Below are positions 8,077 through 17,047 of a DNA stretch of 64,000 nucleotides, piece after piece. The notes below the pieces were generated by a model. It had not been told where the DNA came from and made no database searches. It worked only from the letters and a program-made list of their open reading frames with translations. How positions within the stretch are numbered: position 1 is the stretch's first letter; every line of letters begins with the position of its first letter. The DNA lies in contig CAKSCM010000005.1 of NCBI GenBank assembly GCA_934444365.1, forward strand, positions 62,001 through 126,000, given 5' to 3'. A program made the translations under genes and the position numbers. This DNA is from an uncultured Eubacteriales bacterium (GTDB lineage Bacteria; Bacillota; Clostridia; Oscillospirales; Acutalibacteraceae).

Positions 8077-11000
8077 TTACCATTCGAGCACGGCTGTATG
8101 CTCCGATTTGTCAAGCGGAATAAACTCTGCCTTTTTTCCGTCCACGGTAAGATTTTTCTTTCCGTTTTGTATCACCCTTAAATTTATCGCGGTTCCCATA
8201 TATTTTATTTCGGCCGAATATCCGCCGAAATCATCCGGCAAGCTCGGCGAAAGATAGACGGTGTCTCCTTGTATATCAATTCCGAGCATGGAGCAAAGAA
8301 TCACCCTGTAAAACCATGCGGCAGCACCCGTATACTGGGTCCAGCCTCCCCTGCCCTCAAACCCCGTATATCTGTAAACATCGGCCGGAACGCTGTATGG
8401 CTCGGTTTTGAATGCTTCGGCGAGTTTTTCATCGGCGCACCGCGCCGCGGGATTTACATACTTTAAAAGCTCGTAGGCCTTATCGGGACTGCCGGTTTCA
8501 AACAAGGCCTTTATAAGCCAAACGGCGCCGTGGGTATACTGTCCGCCGTTTTCCCTTATTCCGGGCGGATAGGCCGATATATAACCGGCGTTTATCCGCT
8601 CAAAGGGCGGCCAGAACAGCGATATTATGCCATTTTCATGATCGACAAGCATTTTCTCGGCGGTACAAAGCGCTGCTTTTACGTTTTCATACGGCTTTAT
8701 TCCGGCAAAAGCCGCAAAGGCCTGAGGCAAAACGTCTATTTTCGCCTCCTGTGAAAATTTTGAGCCTATGGGAGTACCGTCGTCAAAATATGCTCTTGTA
8801 TAGCGGTCGCCCTCGAAGCATTTTTTCACGCAAACGAGCATATTTTGCGATATTTCTTCAAGCTCTTTAATATACTCCTCTTCGCCCGGCTCATTTTTGA
8901 GAATTTTAGCAAATCTGTCGCAAACAAGCTTTAAAAATTCTGCCAGCCACACGCTTTCTCCCCGTCCGTTCGCCCCGACATTCGAAAAGCCGTCATTCCA
9001 GTCGCACGAGCCGATAAGGGGGAGTCCGTGCTCGCCGAAACTCACCCGTGATATCGCCCGTTTGCAGTGTTCGATTACGGTTGCGGTCTCTTTACCGGTT
9101 ACAGGCGAAAAATACCTTTCGCTTTCATCGTCTTTTAGTTCCTCTCCCTGCAAAAAGGCTGTTTTCTCATAAAGCAGCGACCGGTCGTTTGTCCTTGTAA
9201 CGTATTCGCATACGGCATAAACGAGCCACAACATATCGTCGCTGCATTTTGTTCTTACGCCGCTTTGGCCCTCCTCTTTTTCGTGCCACCAGTGGAGCAC
9301 GTCGCCCTCGTAAAACTGTCTTTGGCAGCAAAGCAGAATGTGCCGCCTTGCGGCCGCCGGATCAAGATACAAAAGGGCGCACATGTCCTGCAGCTGGTCG
9401 CGAAAGCCGTAAGCACCCGAGCACTGATAAAATCCGGTACGCCCCTTGATTCTGGAATTATCGGCCTGATACATAAGCCAGAAATTGAACATATTCTCGG
9501 TCGCTTTATCCCTGCACGATATCTTTATACTGTTTTGCTGTCTGCTCTTGTAATCCTTTGAAGCGAGAAGTCCGTTCCTATCAATGCTGCCGCTCAGCCT
9601 TTCTTGTCCGAGCAGAAAATCCACCGTCTTTTTGCCCGTACAGTTTTCCGGCCGGCATATCGCCGCTATACACCCGTCGAAAACGCACGGCTTTACCTTT
9701 TCTAAAAAATCGCCGCACAAAAATGCCGCCCGATCGTTTGTAAAAACCGCCTTTTCGCTGCATGCAACATACATTTTGCCCATTTGTCCGTTTTCGCAAA
9801 ACGGATTGTAAACGGTTATGACATCGTCCTCGACATTATAAACATATCCGCCCGGATGCTTTACCGAGGTGCCGAGAACCGGCTCACAGTAAAATGCGAG
9901 CTGTACATCTCCCTTTACCCCGTTTTCAAAATTGACCCTTATCCGCTTTGCGGAAAAATCCTCAAGCAAGGTCACCTCAACCGAACAGCACATGCCCTGC
10001 ACCTGAGAATACCACACCGCCTTATCCTTTTCGAAAACCGCCGACGAACGGGTCATGTCGTACATAGTGTTTCCTACATACAGAATAACCCTTTCGCCGG
10101 TATTGTCATAGGCCGGATCGTTTATCCATTTTGTAAGCCTTGACATATGCGAATTCTTTGCAAAGGTAAATCCGAGGGCCTTGTCCGACACCAGGGTTCC
10201 GAAATCCTCCTTTGCGATAATGTGGCACCACGGCACCTGAGGCTCTTTTGTCACCGCAAAGCCGCCGTTTTTCAAGAACACTCCGCCCTTTACGCGATAT
10301 CCCGTTACGGCCGGATCCCTCCGTGACGGAGACATAAGCTTTAAAGGATAAAACGGATCGGGAAGCCTTAATACCCTCGACATGTTTTTAGGCACAATAA
10401 ACACCGAAACCAGCCGTAAGGCCTGTATCGTCTCAGGCGAAAGCGAGGTCTTTTCCAATATAAATATACCGTTTTTGACCGACATCAAATATTCGGCGCG
10501 GGCCGCCTGCACACGGGAAAACACCGCCGAATAAAGCGGTCGTCCGTACTCGCCCGAATCGTCGGCCACTATACAAAGATCGAACCCGACCCCAATGCGG
10601 CGCAAGCGCGAATGAACCGCAATGTAGGTGCCGGCCGTCTCGGCGTCGTAATCGCTTTCAACAAACATTAAAACAAGCGGATTGTCCCCCGATATTCCGA
10701 CTCCCCAAAGCCTTGAGAGTCCGTCGGGCAAAAGGCATTCGGGCGCTTTGAGCTGTCGCCGCCTGGCATTTTCTCCCCCTCCGAAAACAACGCACGGCAA
10801 GAGTATCGAGGCTATCCGGTTTTCAAGTCCCGATCCGAAAACCGGCGACACGGCGCACTTTGCAGCCGGACGTCTGCCCTCGTTACGGCACTTGACCACC
10901 TCGGCGGCCGCCGAATCGACATCCGAGGCGACACTTATTATAAGGGTGCAGCCGAATTCTCCGCGAGGTAAAAGATCAAAATCAAATGCGATATACGCAC

Positions 11001-14000
11001 AGCCGTCGGGCAGCGAAACGGTGTTTTTTTCTCCCTTTATATCGTTTTCGCCTATGCTTTCGGCACCGTAGGGACGTGTTAGCACACGGCTTCTGTCAAG
11101 CGAAAAATCAAAACTTATATTTTCAAAAAAACCTATCGCCACCGATACCGGCGGATTTTTGTCTCCGGAGCGACGGGAAAAGGTAAGAATATTCAGCTCG
11201 CTGTCAAACGCACCGCCGACAAAAAGATGCGAAAAAGCCGGGTGCGACCGTTCTGCCGAAAGCGAACCCACAAGGGGTTCGAGATATATTTCAAGTCTTC
11301 TTGTAATTCTTTTCGGCGAATTATTTTTAACCACAACCCGGCGGAATTCGCAATTTCTGCCCGGGTGCACCGTAACCGACACGCCGGCGCTTATTCTATC
11401 TCGCTCGGCGTAAAATTCCGCCGATGAAGGTGAAAATCTTGCGCTTTTCGGCGATAGGTCGGAATAATCGGGCGCACGGGTGACAAAAAATCCGTTTTCC
11501 CCGTTTGCAATCCTTACAAAAACACCCTTCGGAAAGCGCAAAATATCATCGCTACCCCTGTAAAGACTGACGCCGTTGCAAAGGGTCATTCCGGCCCCGC
11601 AATCCGATATGACGGCCGTCATATCCCCGTTACTGAGCAAATGGGCGCGCGGAAGTGTCGGCTGTATATCGTCGAACTCCTCGTCCCCGGTTAAATCGCG
11701 GCCGGGCTGACGGGGAGCCTTTTTGTACGGAGTCTCGTTGTAAACGACCGAGCCGAGCGGAATTTTTTCCTCAAGCAAATGCCGGCACGACAGCATTTCT
11801 CCCCTCATGAACCTCTTTTTGAAAATTCCGTCGCAAAGCACATCGGCCGCCGCGCACATGCTCATTCCTATGTGGTGGACCATGTAGCTCCTTACAACGG
11901 CATAAGGCGCGCTGCCGCATCGCGACGGAGTAAAATCCACCGCCTCATAAAAGCCGTAAATGCCCGACGCCCCCATTTTTTCGAGCGTTTCAAGATTTAA
12001 AAGCGCTTCGCCCGGGCAATACATAAGGGCCAGAAACGAGGAATAGGGCGATACGACAAATTCGTCGTCAAGTCCTCTTTGCAGGCCGAGCTTTTGCACT
12101 CCGTGGGCCTTGTACTGGTAATTGAAATGGGCGTCGAATGCATAAAAACCGCTTTCGGAGCAGCCCCATACCGTCCCCTTTTTACGCGCTCTTTTGCGCT
12201 GAGCATGGATACAAAAGCCCAAGGCCTCGCTTGTCAGCGTATTGTCGTAAACGTCCATAAGAAGGGCCGGCATAAAGTATTCGAAAACCGTTCCGGTCCA
12301 GGATACGGGCCCTGCATATCCCGAGCACGACGAAAGCGCCCGCGAAAGACGCGCCCAGTGCTTTTTTGGGACCTGCCGTCTTGCTATGGCGTAATAACTG
12401 CTCATTCGCGATTCGCTCATGAATAAATCGTAGCAGCTTTCGGAAAACCGGTTTTTCTCAACGTCAAAGCCGATTTTAAAGAGTCCCCTTCTCTCATCGT
12501 AAAAAAACGAAAGATCAATATCGCGCTCGAGTACCCTTATCCGCTCGCAAAGCGCCACAGCCTCCGACTTTAAATCATCAAGTCTTTTAAGCCCCGACTG
12601 TAAAGCATAAAGACAGCAGGCGAGGTTCCCCGTATCAACAAAGGAGCAAAACCGCGGATAAAGCGGCATAAGGGTTTTGGTATCGTACCAGTTGTAGTAC
12701 TGATTATTGTATTTTTGCAGTTTCTCAATCGAGGAAACAGCCCTTTCACACCGCCATAAAAGCTCTTTTGCATCTATAAGACCGAGGTCGTGCGCCGCCA
12801 TAACCGACAAAAGCATAAGGCCTATATTGGTGGGCGAAGTCCTGTGAGCCACGGCAAATACCGGGGAAAGCTGCACGTTGTCGGGCGGAAGAAAATTATT
12901 TTCGGCGTTGCAGTTATCCTCGAAATACTTCCACATCTGGGCGCAACGGTCCTTTATCCGATCCGAAGCGCCTACCGAGATTTTATTTTTTGATTTATTA
13001 ACCGGCCGCGACAGCGCATAAAGCACAAAGGGACACGCCGCCGCAAAAAATCCGAACAACCGCAAAAACGAATTTCCGAATGCAATAGCCGATACACCTA
13101 CGGCCACCGACGGAATATCCGAAATCACATACGAAAACAGCCCGTCAAAGCGCTCGGCACCTGACGCCGGAGTCCATTCAAGGAGCCTTTTATGCGAAAA
13201 TATCATTCTGTAAAGCGAACGCAAGACAGCATCGGCCGTCATAAAACCTATCTTAACCGTCATTACTGTTTTCAGCAGCACCATTTCGAGCGAAAGATAG
13301 GTCTGGGGCAAAGCGCCGGCAAAGCAGCGCCGCCAAAGCATTGAAAAGCCGCCGTATAAAACCGTGCAGGCAAAGGCAAAAAGCTCGCCAGAGCACATGG
13401 CGTTAACCCCCGCCAGCAGCAGGGTATCCCTTATCGGCGCGACAAAAAAGGAAGTAATTATCGCCGCCAGCGAAAAAATGCTGCTAAGCTCCTTTAAAAC
13501 CGTATCAATAAGATGATATCTGTAAAGTCGGTTTATCGGATTTTTTGTTTTTGCGGTTAGGGTACGAACTCTGCCGAAAGCCCGGCTTAAATTCTGAATG
13601 TCACCCCTTATCCACCGGTGCTGTCTTGCAAACCACCCGACTGCGGTCGACGGACAGCCGTCGCATACCTCAACATCCGACACGTTCATCGCCCCGAGGT
13701 AAGCACCCTCAAGCACGTCGTGGCTTAAAATCCGCTCGTTCGGAAAGGCATTTTTCATGCAGCGGTTAAAGGCCCCGACGTCTATAAGACCCTTGCCCGA
13801 AAAGATCCCCTTGCCGAAAAGATCCTGATACATGTTTCCGCACAGCGAATCATAGGCCGTAATTCCGCCGACCCCTCCCGTAATACGCGAAAAACGCGTT
13901 GCGGCGACGCTGCCGAGCGACATGGCTATCTTCGGCACGATTATACCGCTGCCCTTAACAACGGTGCCGGTTTTGGGATCTATAACCGGATGATTAAGCG

Positions 14001-15396
14001 GATGAGCCGCTATGCTTACAAGCTCCCTTACCGTATCTACCGGCAATTCGGTATCCGAATCCACCGCCATGACATATTTAATTCCCGAGAGGATCGATAT
14101 ATCGCCCTGCACATCCGCAAAACGCACATGCTCCCCCGATATACGGGCCATAAGCTGGCAAAGAGCTCCTCTTTTGCGCTCGAATCCGGCATATTTCCCC
14201 TGGGTCTTAACCGGAACACGCCGTCTTACTATCAGCAAAAAACGCTCCCCGTGGCGCTGATTGAGCTCCTTTATCCTTCTTTTAAGAGCCCTTATCGCCG
14301 CCGCATCGCCCGGGACGGTCGGGGTATCGGCCTCCTTTAAGTCGGCCAGCAGACAAAAATAAATATTCTCGTCGCTGTTCGCCCTGAAAAGCTCCTCAAG
14401 ATGACGGCAAAGCCCGTCGGATCTATCGGCCGGCGGCACTATGCAGGATACCGTAACAAGGGTCTTGCAGTCCGCCGGAACCCCGTTTTTCATATCCATT
14501 CTCGGAGAAAAAAAGGGAGGAACCTTTGCGGTTGAAAGGCTTTCAAACAGCGGCCGTAACGATTCCCTCAGCGGCAGATAAAGAAGCAAAAACAACAACG
14601 GATAGCCAGTAAAAATCCCGATCGCCAAGGCAGCGAGCGCCGGCAAAAGGTTAAACATAACAATGTAGGTCATGCCCCTTGCAAAACGCGCTTTTTCGGA
14701 CGACATATCGGCAAAAAGCTGTGCGCCTATATGGCGATATCTTTCGTTGTGTGCATTTTTCGCCCTTTCAAGCAACTCTTCGGCATACTGCCTTTCGCCG
14801 ATATTGAGCCGCCTCGCGTTTTTAGCGCATTTTTCGCGGTACACGCTTTTGGTTTTTTCGCTCATATCGGCGTATTTCCCCACCGGATCAAGCATGAATA
14901 TTTCTTCGGTCTCGGAAAAATCCGAAACGATCCTTTCAAACCTGACCGAATCGATATTCCGAACGGCCGTTATGCTAAGCTCCATTCCCGACGCGCTGTC
15001 CTTTTCAATTGATGACGCCGCCGAGTTTATTGCGGCGCATTTAAGAAGGGTCATAAGAGAATCGAGCTCAAAAAGTGTATAGCTTCCCCCTTCAAGCGCG
15101 CGGCGCAAATTCTCCTCAAGATCGCCAGAATGCAAAACGGCGTCCATACAGGCGTTATACACCGCCGGCAGTCCGTTTTCGTCGGATTTAAACGGCGGAA
15201 GATAGCGTAAATCATCAAGGGTCGACATCGCCGTTTGTTCAAGCAGATAACGGTTATCACACAACCATTCCCCGGCACTGCCGGCACTCACCCGGCGTCT
15301 TGCGGACAAATAGTGTTTTTTTAAGGTTTTAATGCTTTTTTTAAAGCTTTTTCTGAGCTTTTTAGGGTCTGAATACTCACAGCGAGTTTTTTTCAT
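8077..15396 (-). CDS. Cyclic beta-1,2-glucan synthase-like protein (GT84/GH94 multidomain)
   Basis: A giant membrane protein of about 2439 residues resembling NdvB/ChvB-type cyclic beta-1,2-glucan synthases. In order: an N-terminal region; membrane segments (about 239-275); a GT84 glycosyltransferase domain with the DSD motif (near 444) and RQHRW (near 590); more membrane segments (about 640-790); a glucoamylase-like cyclisation-type domain (SPTNIGLML near 857, YNWYDT near 912); beta-sandwich linkers; and a C-terminal GH94 phosphorylase-like domain with CDWNDG (near 2132), whose Asp is the usual general acid. The likely product is UDP-glucose-derived beta-1,2-glucan. The start is uncertain: ATG 15396 has GGGATGG upstream; a GTG at 15600 has a better ribosome site, but the extra 68 codons look non-coding. 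Confidence 0.9.
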   Translation of the reverse strand: MKKTRCEYSDPKKLRKSFKKSIKTLKKHYLSARRRVSAGSAGEWLCDNRYLLEQTAMSTLDDLRYLPPFKSDENGLPAVYNACMDAVLHSGDLEENLRRALEGGSYTLFELDSLMTLLKCAAINSAASSIEKDSASGMELSITAVRNIDSVRFERIVSDFSETEEIFMLDPVGKYADMSEKTKSVYREKCAKNARRLNIGERQYAEELLERAKNAHNERYRHIGAQLFADMSSEKARFARGMTYIVMFNLLPALAALAIGIFTGYPLLFLLLYLPLRESLRPLFESLSTAKVPPFFSPRMDMKNGVPADCKTLVTVSCIVPPADRSDGLCRHLEELFRANSDENIYFCLLADLKEADTPTVPGDAAAIRALKRRIKELNQRHGERFLLIVRRRVPVKTQGKYAGFERKRGALCQLMARISGEHVRFADVQGDISILSGIKYVMAVDSDTELPVDTVRELVSIAAHPLNHPVIDPKTGTVVKGSGIIVPKIAMSLGSVAATRFSRITGGVGGITAYDSLCGNMYQDLFGKGIFSGKGLIDVGAFNRCMKNAFPNERILSHDVLEGAYLGAMNVSDVEVCDGCPSTAVGWFARQHRWIRGDIQNLSRAFGRVRTLTAKTKNPINRLYRYHLIDTVLKELSSIFSLAAIITSFFVAPIRDTLLLAGVNAMCSGELFAFACTVLYGGFSMLWRRCFAGALPQTYLSLEMVLLKTVMTVKIGFMTADAVLRSLYRMIFSHKRLLEWTPASGAERFDGLFSYVISDIPSVAVGVSAIAFGNSFLRLFGFFAAACPFVLYALSRPVNKSKNKISVGASDRIKDRCAQMWKYFEDNCNAENNFLPPDNVQLSPVFAVAHRTSPTNIGLMLLSVMAAHDLGLIDAKELLWRCERAVSSIEKLQKYNNQYYNWYDTKTLMPLYPRFCSFVDTGNLACCLYALQSGLKRLDDLKSEAVALCERIRVLERDIDLSFFYDERRGLFKIGFDVEKNRFSESCYDLFMSESRMSSYYAIARRQVPKKHWARLSRALSSCSGYAGPVSWTGTVFEYFMPALLMDVYDNTLTSEALGFCIHAQRKRARKKGTVWGCSESGFYAFDAHFNYQYKAHGVQKLGLQRGLDDEFVVSPYSSFLALMYCPGEALLNLETLEKMGASGIYGFYEAVDFTPSRCGSAPYAVVRSYMVHHIGMSMCAAADVLCDGIFKKRFMRGEMLSCRHLLEEKIPLGSVVYNETPYKKAPRQPGRDLTGDEEFDDIQPTLPRAHLLSNGDMTAVISDCGAGMTLCNGVSLYRGSDDILRFPKGVFVRIANGENGFFVTRAPDYSDLSPKSARFSPSSAEFYAERDRISAGVSVTVHPGRNCEFRRVVVKNNSPKRITRRLEIYLEPLVGSLSAERSHPAFSHLFVGGAFDSELNILTFSRRSGDKNPPVSVAIGFFENISFDFSLDRSRVLTRPYGAESIGENDIKGEKNTVSLPDGCAYIAFDFDLLPRGEFGCTLIISVASDVDSAAAEVVKCRNEGRRPAAKCAVSPVFGSGLENRIASILLPCVVFGGGENARRRQLKAPECLLPDGLSRLWGVGISGDNPLVLMFVESDYDAETAGTYIAVHSRLRRIGVGFDLCIVADDSGEYGRPLYSAVFSRVQAARAEYLMSVKNGIFILEKTSLSPETIQALRLVSVFIVPKNMSRVLRLPDPFYPLKLMSPSRRDPAVTGYRVKGGVFLKNGGFAVTKEPQVPWCHIIAKEDFGTLVSDKALGFTFAKNSHMSRLTKWINDPAYDNTGERVILYVGNTMYDMTRSSAVFEKDKAVWYSQVQGMCCSVEVTLLEDFSAKRIRVNFENGVKGDVQLAFYCEPVLGTSVKHPGGYVYNVEDDVITVYNPFCENGQMGKMYVACSEKAVFTNDRAAFLCGDFLEKVKPCVFDGCIAAICRPENCTGKKTVDFLLGQERLSGSIDRNGLLASKDYKSRQQNSIKISCRDKATENMFNFWLMYQADNSRIKGRTGFYQCSGAYGFRDQLQDMCALLYLDPAAARRHILLCCQRQFYEGDVLHWWHEKEEGQSGVRTKCSDDMLWLVYAVCEYVTRTNDRSLLYEKTAFLQGEELKDDESERYFSPVTGKETATVIEHCKRAISRVSFGEHGLPLIGSCDWNDGFSNVGANGRGESVWLAEFLKLVCDRFAKILKNEPGEEEYIKELEEISQNMLVCVKKCFEGDRYTRAYFDDGTPIGSKFSQEAKIDVLPQAFAAFAGIKPYENVKAALCTAEKMLVDHENGIISLFWPPFERINAGYISAYPPGIRENGGQYTHGAVWLIKALFETGSPDKAYELLKYVNPAARCADEKLAEAFKTEPYSVPADVYRYTGFEGRGGWTQYTGAAAWFYRVILCSMLGIDIQGDTVYLSPSLPDDFGGYSAEIKYMGTAINLRVIQNGKKNLTVDGKKAEFIPLDKSEHTAVLEW

Positions 15397-15653
15397 AAAT
15401 ACCATCCCGTGTATTTTTCTCTTTGATTTATTTTCCCCGCAAGACACTTTAAAATGCGAAATCAAGTATTTTTTTAAAACCCGCAACATAATATTTAACG
15501 ATAAACGACCGGAAAAATCATAATTAAGACCGTTTTGTCCGATTTTTTCAAGACTATTTGCAACAAGGACGATTTTGTGTCCGGCCGGAAGCGGCGACAC
15601 CTTTTCTCCCTAATGTAAAACACAAATCCGATTTAAATTAAGGGGCGCTGAAA

Positions 15654-16565
15654 ATGAAAAACTATGTCATAATAACAAGACGTGTACTGCTTATAATAAT
15701 GGCGGCGGTGCTGTCAGCCGTATTTTTGTGCGTTGTATTTTTATCGGCGCCGAAGGATGAGGCGGTATCGGCCTCAAAAAAGCTTTTGCCGATATACTGC
15801 ACCGAGCAGCAAAGCAAAAAAATTTCCATAAGCTTTGATGCCGCATGGGGAAACGAGGACACCGAACAGCTTATAGAAATTCTTGCAAAGTATAATGTAA
15901 AGACCACCTTTTTCGCCGTTTCCGAATGGGTGGAAAAGTATCCCGAATCGGTAAAAGCGCTCGCAGACGCCGGACACGAGGTCTGCAATCATTCGAGCAC
16001 CCATCCGCACATGAGCACCCTTTCAAAGCAGGATATGGTGACCGAAATAGAAAACTGTAATTCCAAAATAGAGGCCCTAACCGGAAAACGTCCCTTGCTT
16101 TTCAGAGCACCCTACGGCGACTATAATAACGCCCTTATAGAGGTTATAGGAAGCCTGGATATGTACTGCATACAGTGGGATGTCGACAGCCTCGACTGGA
16201 AGGACATATCCCCCTCGGATATATCCTCGCGCGTTTTGTCCAAGGTAAAGCCGGGATCTATAGTTTTATTCCACAACGCCGCAAAAAATACGCCGGCCGC
16301 ACTTCCCGGAATTCTCGAAAAGCTGATATCGGACGGATATGAAATAGTACCTATCAGCTCGCTTATTTACCGCGACGGCTACACCATAGACCACGAAGGC
16401 CGCCAGCATCCGACCGAAACGCAAAGCAGTGCCGATACACAAAGCGGCTCCGACAGCCGAAACAGCTCGGATACACAAAACAGTGTCCCTACACAAAACA
16501 GCTCCGACACTCAATCACCCCAGCCCGACTCATCGGCCGACACCCCGTCAAAAAAAGACGAATGA
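15654..16565 (+). CDS. Membrane-anchored polysaccharide deacetylase (PdaB-like)
   Basis: A 303-residue carbohydrate esterase 4 protein. An N-terminal membrane segment (residues 9-31) anchors it outside the cell. The NodB domain (about 50-240) has SFDAAWG (motif 1 with Asp-Ala instead of Asp-Asp, as in PdaB), HSSTHPHM (metal-binding His pair), RAPYGDYN and the LFHN motif. The likely role is deacetylation of cell-wall or exported glycans. The last 60 residues are a Ser/Thr/Gln/Asp-rich repeat tail. ATG 15654 follows AAGGGGC. It is divergent from the beta-glucan synthase gene, so a shared envelope role is possible but unproven. Confidence 0.88.
   Translation: MKNYVIITRRVLLIIMAAVLSAVFLCVVFLSAPKDEAVSASKKLLPIYCTEQQSKKISISFDAAWGNEDTEQLIEILAKYNVKTTFFAVSEWVEKYPESVKALADAGHEVCNHSSTHPHMSTLSKQDMVTEIENCNSKIEALTGKRPLLFRAPYGDYNNALIEVIGSLDMYCIQWDVDSLDWKDISPSDISSRVLSKVKPGSIVLFHNAAKNTPAALPGILEKLISDGYEIVPISSLIYRDGYTIDHEGRQHPTETQSSADTQSGSDSRNSSDTQNSVPTQNSSDTQSPQPDSSADTPSKKDE
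16425..16530 (+). repeat. In-frame degenerate repeats encoding a Ser/Thr/Gln-rich tail
   Basis: The 3' end of the deacetylase gene repeats units like GATACACAAA-CAG-CTC, encoding successive SSDTQNS-type heptads. It looks like a minisatellite able to change length by slippage. Confidence 0.6.
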
Positions 16566-16894
16566 CAGAATTATAGACGAGCAAGCAAAAAGAAAAACAA
16601 ACGAATGAGTGAATAAATAAATTACCTAATTAACACCCGACAGCTACCGGCTAAAAAGCGGCTGCCTTAAAAATTCTTATCGGTTTAAAAACAGAATAAA
16701 AGTAATATTTTCCCTCTGATTTTTCCGGCTGAAGGGGTTAAAATACTAAGGCGGAGGCAGAAATACCGCGGCTTTAAAAACCTATCACGGCCGCTCGCGT
16801 TTGCTTTTTGGGTCTTCGCAAAGACGGTCATAAGCAGGACTTCATGACAAAGCAAAGCTTTAAAACATGAAACTCCCCCGACGGTCTAAAAACA

Positions 16895-16940
16895 AAAAAT
16901 GCACGCCGCACATTGGTGCCCGGCGTGCATTTTTTATTTT
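16895..16940. terminator. Bidirectional terminator
   Basis: ATGCACGCCG (16899-16908) pairs perfectly with CGGCGTGCAT (16921-16930), flanked by an A-run on the left and T-run on the right, so it can end transcription from both strands. It lies downstream of the deacetylase gene (+) and the parC-like gene (-). Confidence 0.85.
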
Positions 16941-16969
16941 TTAAACATTATATTGCCCCATATAGGGAC

Positions 16970-17006
16970 GAACCGCCTGAAAAAACACACTTTTTCAGGC
17001 GGTTTA
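16970..17006. terminator. Second strong hairpin downstream of the parC-like gene
   Basis: A stem of about 14 base pairs, AACCGCCTGAAAAA with TTTTTCAGGCGGTT, and a short loop. It is the first hairpin met by minus-strand transcription after the topoisomerase gene. The T-tract lies inside the stem, so it may act as a processing or stabilising hairpin ahead of the main terminator. Confidence 0.6.
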
Positions 17007-17047
17007 CGGTCGCGCGGTTTACCCTCAAAAAACCTTAAATAATCCGA

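Larger units (their letters stand above)
16566..17047. other. Gene-free gap between convergent genes
   Basis: No coding frame with support. It contains the two strong hairpins listed separately (16895-16940 and 16970-17006). The first 330 bases show nothing recognisable. Confidence 0.7.
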
